Assembly: GCA_003963115.1 (NCBI GenBank)
Contig: RXJQ01000006.1
Span: forward strand, 62,001-126,000
DNA length: 64,000 nucleotides
Reading direction: 5' to 3'
DNA from: Burkholderiales bacterium
Lineage (GTDB): Bacteria > Pseudomonadota > Gammaproteobacteria > Burkholderiales > Burkholderiaceae_C
Below the pieces are notes generated by a model that made no database searches, was not told the origin of the DNA, and saw only the letters and a program-made list of their open reading frames with translations. Shown here in pieces: positions 35,168 through 44,521 of the stretch (within the stretch, counting starts at the first letter, position 1; every line of letters begins with the position of its first letter). The position numbers and the translations under genes were made by a program.

Positions 35168-36447
35168 GCGCCAAGCCCCACATGCCCATCACGCTGCACG
35201 CGACCCAGGGCCACCCAGGCCGTGATGGCCCCGCCCAGACCCATGCTGAGCGTCAGCGGGTGGATGGTGGCGGCCCAGCCGGGCATGGCCGTCCACATCG
35301 ACAAGAACATGCCGATGAGGAAGGCCATGGCCGACAGGATGAAGCCTGACAGGGACGAGGCCGCGCCCGCCCGCGCGGGGAAGGCCGAGACCACGCCTGT
35401 CTGCCCGCAGGACTGGTGCGTGGCGTGCGCAAAGGCATAGACCCACATGCCGGGCAGCAGCGTCCATGCGGCTGGCGGATGACCCATCACCCATTGCGCC
35501 AACGAGATCGACACCAGCATGAGCCCGCCTGTGAGCGAGCACCAGCCCGCGAGCCTCACGGTGCCGGTCAGGCCATGGGTGGGCAGCAGACGCCGACACG
35601 CGATGGTGCCGCCCAGATAGGCCAGCGAGATGCTGGCCATGGTCAGGCCATAGAGGGTGCGGCTGACGCCCAGCACATTGATGAACACGAAGGACGACAG
35701 CGCCAGATAGACGTACAGGCCGCCATAGGTCGAGGAGGTGAGCAGGGTGTGCGCCCTGAAGGTGGGGTGTTTGGCGATGTCCCACCAGTTGCGCGCCATC
35801 TCGCCCCAATGCAGGCTCGCCTGCCGCCGTGAAGCGGGCAGCGTCTCGGGCAGCTTGAGCCAGACAAAGGCCAGGATGACGGTGCCAAAGATGGCCAGGA
35901 TGCTCATGGTGGCGCGCCAGCCCAGGTAGGTGGCGGTCAGCCCGCCCAGGATGGGGCCCAGCAGGGCGATCACGCCCAGGCCTGACATGCCGCGCGCCAT
36001 CATGCGGGCGCCGTCTTCGGGCACATACAGGTCGCGGATCATGGCGCGGCCACACATCACCGAAGCTGACAAGCCCACACCCTGCGCGATGCGGGCGGCG
36101 ATCATCACCGGCAGATCCTGGGCCAGCATGGCGGCCACACTGGCGAGCACGTACAGGCTCAGGCCCCAGCGCAACACGGGCCTGCGGCCGACGCGATCAG
36201 AGATGGGGCCCCACACCAGTTGGCCGATGCCAAAAGCCAGGATCAGCACGGACAGCGTCCATTGCGCCGACGACAGGCTCAGGCCCAGCGCCACCTGCAT
36301 CTGCGGCAAGGCGGGCAGGTACAGGTCGGTGGTGACGGGTTGCAGGCCGGTGAGCATGCCGAGCGCCGCGACAACGATCCAGTCCGGCAGCGTATGCGGT
36401 GCTGCCTTGGACAGGGAGGTGCCGGCGAGGTGATCAGAAACGCTCAT
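35164..36447 (-). CDS. Bcr/CflA-family multidrug efflux MFS transporter
   Basis: 427 residues, 12 transmembrane segments. Features of the Bcr/CflA drug:H+ antiporters: [20 protein letters not shown] in TM1, [20 protein letters not shown] (motif A), [20 protein letters not shown], and [20 protein letters not shown] (motif C). Family members export bicyclomycin, chloramphenicol or sulfonamides; the substrate here is unknown. It overlaps the upstream pseudouridine synthase gene by 14 bp and the downstream miaA by 4 bp, so it is firmly within the mutL-rlu-MFS-miaA transcription unit. Confidence 0.92.
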   Translation of the reverse strand: MSVSDHLAGTSLSKAAPHTLPDWIVVAALGMLTGLQPVTTDLYLPALPQMQVALGLSLSSAQWTLSVLILAFGIGQLVWGPISDRVGRRPVLRWGLSLYVLASVAAMLAQDLPVMIAARIAQGVGLSASVMCGRAMIRDLYVPEDGARMMARGMSGLGVIALLGPILGGLTATYLGWRATMSILAIFGTVILAFVWLKLPETLPASRRQASLHWGEMARNWWDIAKHPTFRAHTLLTSSTYGGLYVYLALSSFVFINVLGVSRTLYGLTMASISLAYLGGTIACRRLLPTHGLTGTVRLAGWCSLTGGLMLVSISLAQWVMGHPPAAWTLLPGMWVYAFAHATHQSCGQTGVVSAFPARAGAASSLSGFILSAMAFLIGMFLSMWTAMPGWAATIHPLTLSMGLGGAITAWVALGRVQRDGHVGLGA

Positions 36448-37639
36448 CAGGCCTCAGGAAGCGCCATTCCCCTTGCGGCAGCTTGCCCAGGGTGATGCGG
36501 CCCATGCGCACGCGCTTGAGCCCCACCACCTTGAGCCCGACGAGTTCGCACATGCGGCGGATCTGGCGTTTGCGGCCCTCACGCAGCACGAAGCGCAGCT
36601 GCTGTTCGTTCTGCCAGGACACCTGCGCCGGCTTGAGCTGGCGGCCATCGAGTTCCAGGCCGAAGCGCAGCGCCTCGATGGCCTCGGGCGGCACCACGGC
36701 CGACACGTTCTCGGCCTCCGGCTGCGCCGAGTAGACCACGCGCACCAGGTACTCCTTTTCGATGCCGGAGTCCTCGCCGATCAACTGCTTGGCGATGCGG
36801 CCGTCCTGCGTGAGCACGAGCAGGCCGGTGGAGTCGATGTCGAGGCGGCCTGCGGGCGCGAGGTTCTTCAAGTGACCACGTGTGAGCTGGATGGGCAGCT
36901 TGTCTTCACGCCAGCGGTTCTCGGGCTTGATCAAGGCGACGGCGGGTTCATAGCCATCTTCGGCCTGGCCACTCACATAACCGATGGGCTTGTGGATGAG
37001 GATGGTGACGCGCTGGGCTTGCTGCGTGCGGGCCATCGGGTCGATGCTGATGGTCTGGTGAGGAAAGACGCGCGTGCCCAGTTCGCTGACGACCTCGCCA
37101 TCGACGCGCACCCAGCCTTGCTCTATCCACTCATCGGCCTCGCGGCGCGACGCCAGGCCTTGCTCGCTCATCAGCTTGGACAGGCGCAGGCGACCGTCGT
37201 CTTCGCGTGGGGTGACGGGTGCCGTGGATGATGTGGGTGCGGGGCGGGGCGCCGTGCGGCCATCGGCGCGGCGGTGGTCGCGGCGCGGCGCGGCTTCCTT
37301 TGCGGCCTGTGGTCGATCTATGGTGCGTGCTCGTTCGGCTTGCGGTCCGCGTGACGGCGCACGTGTGCTTCGTTCGGCGGCGTCACCCCGTGCCGCGCCC
37401 GATGCCGGTGCGCGTGTCGGTCGGTGCGGCTCTTCGGTGTGCCGCCGCTCCTCCGACCATGGGTCGACCTTGGGGCGTGCCGCAGACTCTTCACGGGCTT
37501 GCGCCGCCTCCGCCGCACTCATGCGTTTGCGTGGGGCCGTGCCCGAGCCACGCACGGGCGGCTTGCGAGGCGCGTGGCCAGGGGTGTCCGTGGTGGGCTG
37601 GGCAGCCTTGTTGAGGCTGAGTTTCTTGCGTTCGGTCAT
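36434..37639 (-). CDS. Pseudouridine synthase, RsuA/RluB/RluF group (RluF-like)
   Basis: 401 residues. The first 145 residues are a disordered Arg/Ala/Pro/Glu-rich extension, long even for this group. Then comes an S4 RNA-binding domain ([40 protein letters not shown]) and the catalytic domain with [20 protein letters not shown] and the catalytic Asp in [19 protein letters not shown], then IEKEYLVRV and [20 protein letters not shown]. The [13 protein letters not shown] pattern is closest in my memory to RluF-type enzymes that modify 23S rRNA, but the exact site cannot be fixed from sequence. It lies 24 bp after mutL. Confidence 0.9.
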   Translation of the reverse strand: MTERKKLSLNKAAQPTTDTPGHAPRKPPVRGSGTAPRKRMSAAEAAQAREESAARPKVDPWSEERRHTEEPHRPTRAPASGAARGDAAERSTRAPSRGPQAERARTIDRPQAAKEAAPRRDHRRADGRTAPRPAPTSSTAPVTPREDDGRLRLSKLMSEQGLASRREADEWIEQGWVRVDGEVVSELGTRVFPHQTISIDPMARTQQAQRVTILIHKPIGYVSGQAEDGYEPAVALIKPENRWREDKLPIQLTRGHLKNLAPAGRLDIDSTGLLVLTQDGRIAKQLIGEDSGIEKEYLVRVVYSAQPEAENVSAVVPPEAIEALRFGLELDGRQLKPAQVSWQNEQQLRFVLREGRKRQIRRMCELVGLKVVGLKRVRMGRITLGKLPQGEWRFLRPDERF

Positions 37640-37663
37640 AAAAGAGCAGCAGAGGCGGGCAGG

Positions 37664-39682
37664 TCAGCGGCCGCGCAGGAAGAGGGCGTCCAGCTCTTTG
37701 AGCGTGAGCTGTCGCCAGGTGGGGCGGCCATGGTTGCACTGGTCGGCGCGCTCGGTGGCCTCCATGTCGCGCAGCAAGGCGTTCATCTCGGTCAGGGTCA
37801 GACGGCGGTTGGCGCGCACGGCGCCGTGACAGGCCATGGTGGCCAGCAGCTCGTGCTGTGCGCGCTTGATCACGTCGCTGGCATCCAGCTGAGCCAGTTC
37901 GGCCAGCACCGATCGGGCCAGTTCGACACCATCAGCTTGCGCCAGTGCCATGGGCAGCGAACGAACCGCCAGCTTGCCCGGGCCGATGGCATCCACATCC
38001 AGGCCCAAGGACATCAAGGCCTCGCGCTGGCTTTCGGCCGTGGCCATTTCCTGCGGGTTCGCCGCGAAGGTCAAGGGGATGAGCAGAGGCTGGCTCTCCA
38101 GGCGTTCATGCGCCAACTGGGCCTTGAGCCGCTCGTACACCACGCGCTCATGGGCCGCGTGCATGTCCACGATGATCAGGCCCTTGGCGTTCTCGGCCAG
38201 CACGTAGATGCCGCCGATCTGTGCCACAGCACGCCCCAAGGGCCATTCCTGGCTGTCGTCGAGCTTGTCGATGGGGGCCGAATTGGCGACCAAGGGCCTG
38301 CCTTCGCGTTCGGCCACCTCGGTGCCATCGATGGACTCGGCAGACGCCACCACGCGCGGCAGCTTCAGTCCGGCAAAGACATCGGGGACAGACGCATCGG
38401 GAGCCGACGAGGTCGATACCACCGTGGCCTGCACCGGTCCGTTTGCCTGACCAGGCCACCCAGCCCAGCGGCGCTCGGGCGCGCTGTCCTGCACGCGAGG
38501 CGTCCATGGCAGATGGGTCTGCTGTGTCGGAACGGGTGGCGTCGCGTCCGTGCTCACGGGGGGGGAGGGCTTGGCGCTGTCCTTGGCCGCATCCGCAACC
38601 GAGGGCACACCCGAGGCCGCATCAGGCTGCCCCGCACGCGATTGCGCCAACGTGTTGTCGACCGCACGCCGCACGGCCTGGTGCACCTCGCGCGAATCGC
38701 GGAAGCGCACCTCGATCTTGGTCGGGTGCACGTTCACATCGACCAGCTCGGGCGCGATCTCGATGAACAGGGCATAGGTGGGTTGGCGCGAGCCGTGCAG
38801 CACGTCTTCATAGGCCGAGCGCACGCCGTGCGCCAGCAGCTTGTCGCGCACATAGCGGCCGTTGACGTAGCAGTACTGCCAGTCGGCGCGCGAGCGGGCG
38901 GCATCGGGCAGGCCGGCGCGCCCGTGCACGCGCATCGGCCCCAGGCGCAGCTCCACCTCGCGGCTGGTGCGCACGAACTCGTCGCCCAGCACATCGGCCA
39001 GGCGCTGCGCGGGCGTGGCGGGGCGCAGTTGCTCCACCAGCTTGCCTTCATGCCACACGCTGAAGCCCACGTCGGGCCGCGCAAGGGCGTGGCGCCGCAC
39101 GGCTTCCAGGCAGTGGGCCAGCTCGGTGGCATCGCTCTTGAGGAATTTGCGACGTGCGGGTGTGCTGAAGAACAGCTCGCGCACCTCCACGCTGGTGCCG
39201 ACGGCGCGGGCTGCCGGGCTCAGCTCGCCGGAGCGCGCATCGAGCCGGTGAGCATGGGCGTCTTCGGCCGTGCGGCTGGACAAGGAGGTGTCTGATACCG
39301 AGGCGATGGCCGCCAGGGCCTCGCCGCGAAAACCCATGGTGGCCACGTGCTCCAGGTCGTCAAGCGAGCGGATCTTGCTGGTCGCATGCCTACGCAAGGC
39401 CAGCGGCAGTTCGGGCACGGCGATGCCGCAGCCGTCGTCTTCCACCAGGATCTGGCGCACGCCGCCGGCCAGCAGCTTGACGGTGATCTGGGTCGCGCCC
39501 GCATCCAGTGCGTTGTCCACCAGCTCACGCACCACGGAGGCGGGGCGCTCCACCACCTCGCCAGCGGCGATCTGGCTGACCAGTTCGTCGGGGAGTTCCT
39601 GGATGTGGCGTCGCGGGGCGGCGTGGCCAGGCTCGGGCGCAGTGTCCGGAATGTCGGGGGCGCGGGCGGGCTCGGGTGTCAT
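37664..39682 (-). CDS. mutL: DNA mismatch repair protein MutL
   Basis: 672 residues. The N-terminal GHKL ATPase has ELPDELVSQIAAGEVVERPA, VVRELVDNALDAGATQITVK, the VEDDGCGI box and HATSKIRSLDDLEHVATMGFRGEAL. A Pro/Ala/Ser-rich linker (residues about 350-480) leads to the dimerisation domain. The C-terminal segment VDMHAAHERVVYE fits the endonuclease motif DQHA(X)2E(X)4E with M for Q, so this MutL is probably a nicking endonuclease, as expected in species lacking MutH. An upstream TACAAT six bases before the ATG may be a -10. It is divergent from dedA. Confidence 0.96.
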   Translation of the reverse strand: MTPEPARAPDIPDTAPEPGHAAPRRHIQELPDELVSQIAAGEVVERPASVVRELVDNALDAGATQITVKLLAGGVRQILVEDDGCGIAVPELPLALRRHATSKIRSLDDLEHVATMGFRGEALAAIASVSDTSLSSRTAEDAHAHRLDARSGELSPAARAVGTSVEVRELFFSTPARRKFLKSDATELAHCLEAVRRHALARPDVGFSVWHEGKLVEQLRPATPAQRLADVLGDEFVRTSREVELRLGPMRVHGRAGLPDAARSRADWQYCYVNGRYVRDKLLAHGVRSAYEDVLHGSRQPTYALFIEIAPELVDVNVHPTKIEVRFRDSREVHQAVRRAVDNTLAQSRAGQPDAASGVPSVADAAKDSAKPSPPVSTDATPPVPTQQTHLPWTPRVQDSAPERRWAGWPGQANGPVQATVVSTSSAPDASVPDVFAGLKLPRVVASAESIDGTEVAEREGRPLVANSAPIDKLDDSQEWPLGRAVAQIGGIYVLAENAKGLIIVDMHAAHERVVYERLKAQLAHERLESQPLLIPLTFAANPQEMATAESQREALMSLGLDVDAIGPGKLAVRSLPMALAQADGVELARSVLAELAQLDASDVIKRAQHELLATMACHGAVRANRRLTLTEMNALLRDMEATERADQCNHGRPTWRQLTLKELDALFLRGR

Positions 39683-39688
39683 CCCCCT

Positions 39689-39694
39689 ATTGTA
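39689..39694 (-). promoter_or_regulatory. -10-like hexamer immediately before mutL
   Basis: On the minus strand TACAAT is followed by AGGGGG and the mutL ATG. The G-run touches the ATG and is too close to act as a normal Shine-Dalgarno. Transcription from this -10 would begin at or near the start codon. No good -35 is visible. Confidence 0.4.
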
Positions 39695-39758
39695 GGAGCC
39701 CTCGCCTGAGGGAGTGGGGGGCAGGGGCTGTCAACAAACCCGTCCATAATGCGCCGCC

Positions 39759-40418
39759 ATGGACATCGCACACTTTCTGATCGACTTCATCCTGCATGTC
39801 GACAAACACCTGATGGCATTTGTGCAAGACCACGGGCTGTGGGTCTACGCGCTGCTGTTCCTGATCATCTTTGTGGAAACGGGTGTGGTGGTCATGCCCT
39901 TCCTGCCTGGGGACTCCCTGTTGTTCGTGGTGGGCACCCTGTGCGGCCTGGGCATGATGAGCTTGCCCCTGTCGATCGGCCTGCTGACGTCTGCGGCCAT
40001 CATCGGCAACCAGAGCAACTACACCATCGGCCGCAAGATGGGCCCGAAGGTCTTCCAATGGGAGCAATCCAAGTTCTTCAACAAGAAGGCCTTCGAGCAG
40101 GCCCACGCGTTCTACGAGCGCTATGGCGGCATCACCATCGTGATCGCGCGCTTCATGCCCTTCCTGCGTACCTTCGCGCCCTTCGTGGCGGGTGTGTCGG
40201 CGATGAGCCGTGGCAAGTTCACCTTCTATGACGTGACCGGCGGCACGCTGTGGGTCGTGGGCGTGACGCTGGCGGGCTACTTCTTTGGCAACATCCCCTT
40301 CGTCAAGACCCATCTGGACAAGATCATCTGGGCGATGATCCTGATTCCTGGCTTGGTTGCCATCTACGGTGCCTGGCGTGCGGGACGCAAGAAGGCTGAA
40401 GCAGTGCAGGCGGCCTGA
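39759..40418 (+). CDS. DedA-family membrane protein
   Basis: 219 residues with several transmembrane segments. DedA (SNARE-associated/VTT domain) hallmarks: VVMPFLPGDSLLFVVGTLCG, ERYGGITIVIARFMPFLRTF with the conserved F/Y-x-R-x3-R-like pattern, APFVAGVSAMSRGKF and a Gly-rich helix pair with the AGYFFGN segment. DedA proteins act in proton-dependent lipid (undecaprenyl phosphate or phosphatidylethanolamine) translocation and envelope homeostasis; which lipid is moved here cannot be told. A -10-like CATAAT lies 8 nt before the ATG. It is divergent from mutL and convergent with amiC. Confidence 0.92.
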   Translation: MDIAHFLIDFILHVDKHLMAFVQDHGLWVYALLFLIIFVETGVVVMPFLPGDSLLFVVGTLCGLGMMSLPLSIGLLTSAAIIGNQSNYTIGRKMGPKVFQWEQSKFFNKKAFEQAHAFYERYGGITIVIARFMPFLRTFAPFVAGVSAMSRGKFTFYDVTGGTLWVVGVTLAGYFFGNIPFVKTHLDKIIWAMILIPGLVAIYGAWRAGRKKAEAVQAA

Positions 40419-40463
40419 TGATGGGTGCGGGGCTGGTGCGTCAGTAGCGCAGCCAGCTTAAAA

Positions 40464-40490
40464 GGCGCTTACAGGGCGCTTACAGGGCGC
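40464..40490. repeat. 11-bp tandem duplication over the amiC stop codon
   Basis: GGCGCTTACAG occurs twice in direct tandem (40464-40474, 40475-40485), followed by a partial third copy. The amiC stop (TAA, minus strand, 40482-40480) lies in the second copy, so the duplication repeats the stop region. It is probably a slippage event without function. Confidence 0.85.
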
Positions 40491-42138
40491 GGTTGCGCGC
40501 CAGCGGCGGGTTCTTGGCGAAGTAGCGCTGGATGCCTTGCAGCAGCGCGTCGGCCAGCTCGTTCTGGTAGTCCTCGTCTTGCAGCTTGGACTCTTCTTCG
40601 GGGTTCGAGATGAAACCCGTCTCCACCAGGATCGAGGGGATGTCCGGCGCCTTGAGCACGGCGAAACCGGCCTGCTCGACCTTGCCCCGATGCAGCCGGC
40701 CGATCTTGCCCAGGTGGCCCAGTACGGCATTGCCCAGCCTGATGCTGTCCTTGATCTGCGCGGTGGTGGACATGTCCAGCATGGCGCGCATCACGGTCGC
40801 GTCCTTGTTCTTGATGTTGACGCCGCCGACCTGATCGGAGGCGTTTTCCTTTTGCGCCATCCAGCGTGCGGCCGCGCTGGTCGCGCCGTTCTCGGACAGG
40901 GCAAAGACCGAGGCGCCGCGCGCGCGCGGGTTCATGAAGGCGTCCGCATGGATGGAGACAAAGAGGTCGGCCTGCACGCGCCGTGCCTTGACGACCCGTT
41001 CGTGCAAGGGCACGAAGTAGTCCGACTCACGCGTGAGCATGGCCCGCATGCCGGGCTGGCTGTTGATCAGCGCGCGCAGCTTGTGGGCCACGTTCAGCAC
41101 CACGTCCTTTTCGTACAGCCCGCTAGGGCCGATGGCACCGGGATCCTCGCCGCCATGGCCGGCATCCAGTGCCACGATCACCAAGCGCTGCGCACCGGCC
41201 TTGGCATTGCCAAGCGGGGCGTTGTCCTCGGCGGATTTGTCGCCCTTGTCAGCACCCTTATCTGATCCTTTGTCTGCGCCCTTGTCGGCTAGGATCCGGT
41301 CGTTGCCAGGTCGCGCGCCGGGTGCCTTGGCCACGGCCTTGTCGCCGGCCGCCGAGCCGGACTGGGCCGTGTTGCGCTGCCTGAGGTTGCCGATGAAATC
41401 GCCCAGGGCGTCGTTCATGGCGTCGGCGGCCTGGCTGGACTGCGCATTGGGCACAGCCGGGCGGGCGGCCTCACCCGTTGCCAGACCGGGCGCAGAAGAC
41501 GAGCTGCCGCTGGTACCAGGGGCCGACATGTAGGCGCCAGGGCTTCCGCTTGTGCCTGCGCCATTGCCATTCGCACCTGCAGAAGGAGCGCCGCCGTTGT
41601 TCGACGGCGTGCCAGAGCCGTTACCGTTGCCACCTGTGGCAGGCTGAGCCGGAGCCGCTTGAGCGGTCGGCACCTGGAGCGCCAGCTTGGGGTCGGGCGC
41701 ATGGGTGGGGTAGAGGTCGAACACCAGGCGATGCTGGTAGGCCGCAACCGGCGCCAGGCCAAAGACCTGCGGCTTGATGGGCTGCTTGAGGTCCAGCACC
41801 AAGCGGGCCACCTTGGGCCGGTTCTGCCCGACGCGCACGCCGGCAATGAAGGGGTCGTCCGAGCGCACCTTGCTGACCAGCTCGCGCAATTGCGGGCTGA
41901 GCTCCAGCCCGTCGATGTCGATGACCAGGCGCGTGGGGTTGGCCACCGAGAAGAAGGTGGCGTTGAGCGGGACGTCCGATTCCAGCGTGACACGGGTGTA
42001 GTCGGCCGCAGGCCACACGCGCACGGCCACGAGCTGCGCACCGAAGGCCAGCTCCTTGGGGCCCAGCACCATGATGAGGGTGCCGCCCAAGGCCTGCTTG
42101 AGCAACTGGCGGCGTTGGGTCTGATGCGACTTAACCAT
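40480..42138 (-). CDS. amiC: N-acetylmuramoyl-L-alanine amidase (AmiC type)
   Basis: 552 residues, longer than the usual 420-450. The N-terminus MVKSHQTQRRQLLKQALGG has a twin-arginine motif (RRxLLK), consistent with Tat export as for E. coli AmiC. An AMIN domain follows (VRVWPAADYTRVTLESDVPL, PTRLVIDIDGLELSPQLREL), then a low-complexity Gly/Ala/Asn/Ser/Pro linker and repeated ADKGSDKG units, and then the zinc amidase_3 domain: IVALDAGHGGEDPGAIGPSG (His and Glu ligands), VSIHADAFMNPRARGASVFA (His), ILVETGFISNPEEESKL (catalytic Glu). It cleaves septal peptidoglycan during division. It overlaps the 3' end of tsaE by 8 bp. Confidence 0.95.
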   Translation of the reverse strand: MVKSHQTQRRQLLKQALGGTLIMVLGPKELAFGAQLVAVRVWPAADYTRVTLESDVPLNATFFSVANPTRLVIDIDGLELSPQLRELVSKVRSDDPFIAGVRVGQNRPKVARLVLDLKQPIKPQVFGLAPVAAYQHRLVFDLYPTHAPDPKLALQVPTAQAAPAQPATGGNGNGSGTPSNNGGAPSAGANGNGAGTSGSPGAYMSAPGTSGSSSSAPGLATGEAARPAVPNAQSSQAADAMNDALGDFIGNLRQRNTAQSGSAAGDKAVAKAPGARPGNDRILADKGADKGSDKGADKGDKSAEDNAPLGNAKAGAQRLVIVALDAGHGGEDPGAIGPSGLYEKDVVLNVAHKLRALINSQPGMRAMLTRESDYFVPLHERVVKARRVQADLFVSIHADAFMNPRARGASVFALSENGATSAAARWMAQKENASDQVGGVNIKNKDATVMRAMLDMSTTAQIKDSIRLGNAVLGHLGKIGRLHRGKVEQAGFAVLKAPDIPSILVETGFISNPEEESKLQDEDYQNELADALLQGIQRYFAKNPPLARNRAL

Positions 42139-42703
42139 GGGCGCTCACTCCTGCTGGTTCGCTCGCCGAGGCAGGCTGCAAGGCCTGCAAAGCCTGCAGG
42201 CCCGTCGCGCTGAAGGCTTCGATGTGCACGCTCCGCTGCTCGTTATCTTGCGCCGAGGGCTGGATGTGGAGCTGCAAATCCGCGCGCGGCAGCAACCCGG
42301 CGGCCTTTTCGGGCCATTCGGCCAGTTTCAGGCCCGGTGCGGCAAACAGGTCGCGAAAGCCAGCGTCTTCCCATTCCTGCGGGTCATTGAAGCGGTAGAA
42401 ATCAAAATGGTGAATGGCCATGCCGGGCACATCATGCGGTTCGACCACGGCATAACTGGGGCTCTTGATGCGGCCCTGCACACCCAGTGCCCTCAGCAGG
42501 TGGCGCGTGAACGTGGTCTTGCCCGCGCCCAGGGTGCCATGCAATTCGATATAGGCCGAAGCGCCGCCAAGCAGGGCGGGTTTCAGCGTGCTGGCCAGTT
42601 CAGCGGCCATTGCTGCGCAGGCGGCCTCATCCGTCCAGATGAAGTCGCGCGCCACGATGGGCGGTTGAGCCGGCAGGCTTGCTACGATCGTCACATGCGT
42701 CAT
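42131..42703 (-). CDS. tsaE: tRNA threonylcarbamoyladenosine biosynthesis ATPase TsaE
   Basis: 190 residues. TsaE works with TsaB and TsaD to form t6A37 of tRNAs. P-loop IELHGTLGAGKTTFTRHLLR near residue 60, SPSYAVVEPHDVPGMAIHHF and FDFYRFNDPQEWEDAGFRDL are family landmarks. The C-terminal 60 residues are Ala/Gln-rich and poorly conserved. It is followed by amiC with an 8-bp overlap, the standard tsaE-amiC order. Its ATG (42703) overlaps the opposite-strand queG ATG (42695) within ATGCGTCAT, so at least one of the two may start elsewhere. Confidence 0.93.
   Translation of the reverse strand: MTHVTIVASLPAQPPIVARDFIWTDEAACAAMAAELASTLKPALLGGASAYIELHGTLGAGKTTFTRHLLRALGVQGRIKSPSYAVVEPHDVPGMAIHHFDFYRFNDPQEWEDAGFRDLFAAPGLKLAEWPEKAAGLLPRADLQLHIQPSAQDNEQRSVHIEAFSATGLQALQALQPASASEPAGVSAHG
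42683..42688 (+). promoter_or_regulatory. -10-like hexamer immediately before queG
   Basis: TACGAT lies exactly 6 nt before the queG ATG and no Shine-Dalgarno is present. It would give a transcript starting at or next to the ATG. The same DNA codes for the start of tsaE on the other strand. No good -35 is visible. Confidence 0.35.
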
Positions 42704-43840
42704 GTACTTCAGTCACCCTCGAATGGCGAATCTGGCCGGGCGGCCGACCTCGCGGAGGTCATGGCGGACTTGCGCCAATGGGCAACAGAACTGGGATTTT
42801 CTCAGATTGGCGTAGCTGATGTCGATTTGTCAAGTGCCGAGGCCCCTTTGATGGCCTGGCTGGCGCGTGGTTTCCACGGTGAGATGCATTACATGGCCTC
42901 GCATGGCCTCAAACGGGCTCGTCCTGCGGAGCTGGTGCCAGGCACCGTTCGGGTCATCACGGCGCGCATGGATTACCTGCCGGTAACCTTGCCTGAGGGC
43001 TGGCAACGCATCGAATGGGATCGCCTGGCCCAGCCTGGCGCGGCCACCGTGTCGGCCTATGCCCGCGGCCGGGACTACCACAAGGTGTTGCGGACGAGGT
43101 TGCAGAAGCTGGCCGACAGATTGGCCGAGCGCATCGGGCCGTTCGGGCACCGCGTGTTCACGGACTCGGCACCGGTGCTGGAGGTGGAGCTGGCCAGCCG
43201 CAGCGGCCTGGGCTGGCGGGGCAAGCACACGCTGTTGCTGTCGCGCGAGGCGGGCTCGACCTTCTTTCTGGGCGAGATCTTCGTGGACCTGGCCTTGCCC
43301 TTGACCGAGCCAGAAAGCGCGCATTGCGGCGCCTGCCAGGCCTGCATCGACATCTGCCCGACCCAGGCCATCGTGGACGAGAAGCTGGTGGACGCGCGCC
43401 GCTGTATCTCGTATCTCACGATCGAGCACGGCGGCCCGATTCCGCTTGAGTTGCGTCCGCTGATGGGCAACCGCATCTATGGCTGCGACGATTGCCAGCT
43501 GGTCTGCCCCTGGAACAAGTTTGCGCAGCGGGCTGTGGTGCGCGATTTCGATGTGCGGCCTGCCCTCTCGGATCCTCAACTGCTCACGCTTTGGCAGTGG
43601 GACGAGGCCACCTTCCTGCGCTTGACCGAAGGCAGCCCGATCAGGCGCATTGGCTTTGCGCGCTGGCAGCGCAATGTGGCCGTGGCGATGGGCAATGCCT
43701 TGCGCTCGTCTCCGGATACGTCGCTCACAGCGGCGATACGGGTGGCTTTGCGGCGCTGGCTGGATGCGCCTTCACCTGGAACGGATGTTTCTTTGGTCGA
43801 AGAGCACGTGAGGTGGGCGCTGGCGCAAGATGCCGGCTGA
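42695..43840 (+). CDS. queG: Epoxyqueuosine reductase QueG
   Basis: 381 residues from the ATG at 42695. It reduces epoxyqueuosine to queuosine in tRNA, using cobalamin and two iron-sulfur clusters. N-terminal match: QWATELGFSQIGVADVDLSS and FHGEMHYMASHGLKRARPAE. Ferredoxin-type clusters: CGACQACIDICPTQAI and CDDCQLVCPWN. A HEAT-like C-terminal tail follows. An internal ATG at 42761 (MADLRQWATELG) has GGAGG close upstream but too near; it is the main alternative start. The start overlaps the start of divergent tsaE. Confidence 0.95.
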   Translation: MRHVLQSPSNGESGRAADLAEVMADLRQWATELGFSQIGVADVDLSSAEAPLMAWLARGFHGEMHYMASHGLKRARPAELVPGTVRVITARMDYLPVTLPEGWQRIEWDRLAQPGAATVSAYARGRDYHKVLRTRLQKLADRLAERIGPFGHRVFTDSAPVLEVELASRSGLGWRGKHTLLLSREAGSTFFLGEIFVDLALPLTEPESAHCGACQACIDICPTQAIVDEKLVDARRCISYLTIEHGGPIPLELRPLMGNRIYGCDDCQLVCPWNKFAQRAVVRDFDVRPALSDPQLLTLWQWDEATFLRLTEGSPIRRIGFARWQRNVAVAMGNALRSSPDTSLTAAIRVALRRWLDAPSPGTDVSLVEEHVRWALAQDAG

Positions 43841-43869
43841 ACTGACAGCCTGGGCGGCCTACAGCGACT

Positions 43870-44505
43870 TCATAGCGACATGGATGGCCGCTGCGCCATG
43901 GCCTCGCGCCACCTGATGAGATGCGGGTGCGCCTCACCCGGCTTGACCTTCACGATGCGGGCGAAGTCCACGGCCACCACCGCCGTGATGTCGGCCACGC
44001 TGAAGCGCTCGGCGGCGATGAACGCACGCCCGCCCAAGCGCTCGTTGAGATCGGCAAAGAACTGCTGAACGCGCGCCAGACCACGCTGGGCCAGCTCTGG
44101 GATCTGTGCGTAGTTCACCGGCCCAGGCAACGCGCGGTTGGCCATGGCCGGCGTGCTGTTGCGCAGGGCCTCGGCGATGGCCAGCAAGCCATCGAACTCG
44201 ATGTGCCAGTTCCAGCTGGCGATCTCGGCCTTTTCGGCTGGCGTCTCACCGAGCATGGACGGGTTTGGAAAGCGCGCTTCCAGGTAGGCCGTGATCGCGG
44301 CGTTGTCGGCAAGGATCAGGCCTTCTTCCGTGCGCAGGGCGGGCACCGTGCACTGTGGGTTGATGCGCCGATAGGCCTCGCTGAGCTGCTCGCCCTGGCG
44401 CAGGTCGATCTGCACGGTCTCATGGGCAATGCCTTTCTCGGCCAGCAGGATGCGTGCGCGGCGCGGGCTGGGGGCGGAGGTGCAGTCGTAGAGGATGAGG
44501 CTCAT
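43870..44505 (-). CDS. Glutathione S-transferase family protein
   Basis: 211 residues from the ATG at 44505 (MSLILYDCTSAPSPRRARIL). The N-terminal thioredoxin-like domain carries the glutathione-binding features PQCTVPALRTEEGLILADNA (cis-Pro region) and SPRRARILLAEKG; the C-terminal helical domain (residues about 85-205) has the usual FSVADITAVVAVDFAR N-capping box. Substrate is unknown. It lies 16 bp downstream of a YghU-type GST gene on the same strand, and the pair with the quinone oxidoreductase gene upstream suggests an electrophile-detoxification operon. Confidence 0.9.
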   Translation of the reverse strand: MSLILYDCTSAPSPRRARILLAEKGIAHETVQIDLRQGEQLSEAYRRINPQCTVPALRTEEGLILADNAAITAYLEARFPNPSMLGETPAEKAEIASWNWHIEFDGLLAIAEALRNSTPAMANRALPGPVNYAQIPELAQRGLARVQQFFADLNERLGGRAFIAAERFSVADITAVVAVDFARIVKVKPGEAHPHLIRWREAMAQRPSMSL

Positions 44506-44521
44506 GGTGCGGTTAGGGTGC

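Noticed and set aside
37424..39295. 623-codon open frame antisense to mutL and the pseudouridine synthase gene
   Set aside because: Spans two real genes on the other strand, has His/Gly/Arg-rich shadow composition and no start context.
41240..41300. Short repeats in the amiC linker considered as a CRISPR-like or VNTR array
   Set aside because: They are in-frame codons for DKG-type residues, too short and irregular for CRISPR and without spacers.
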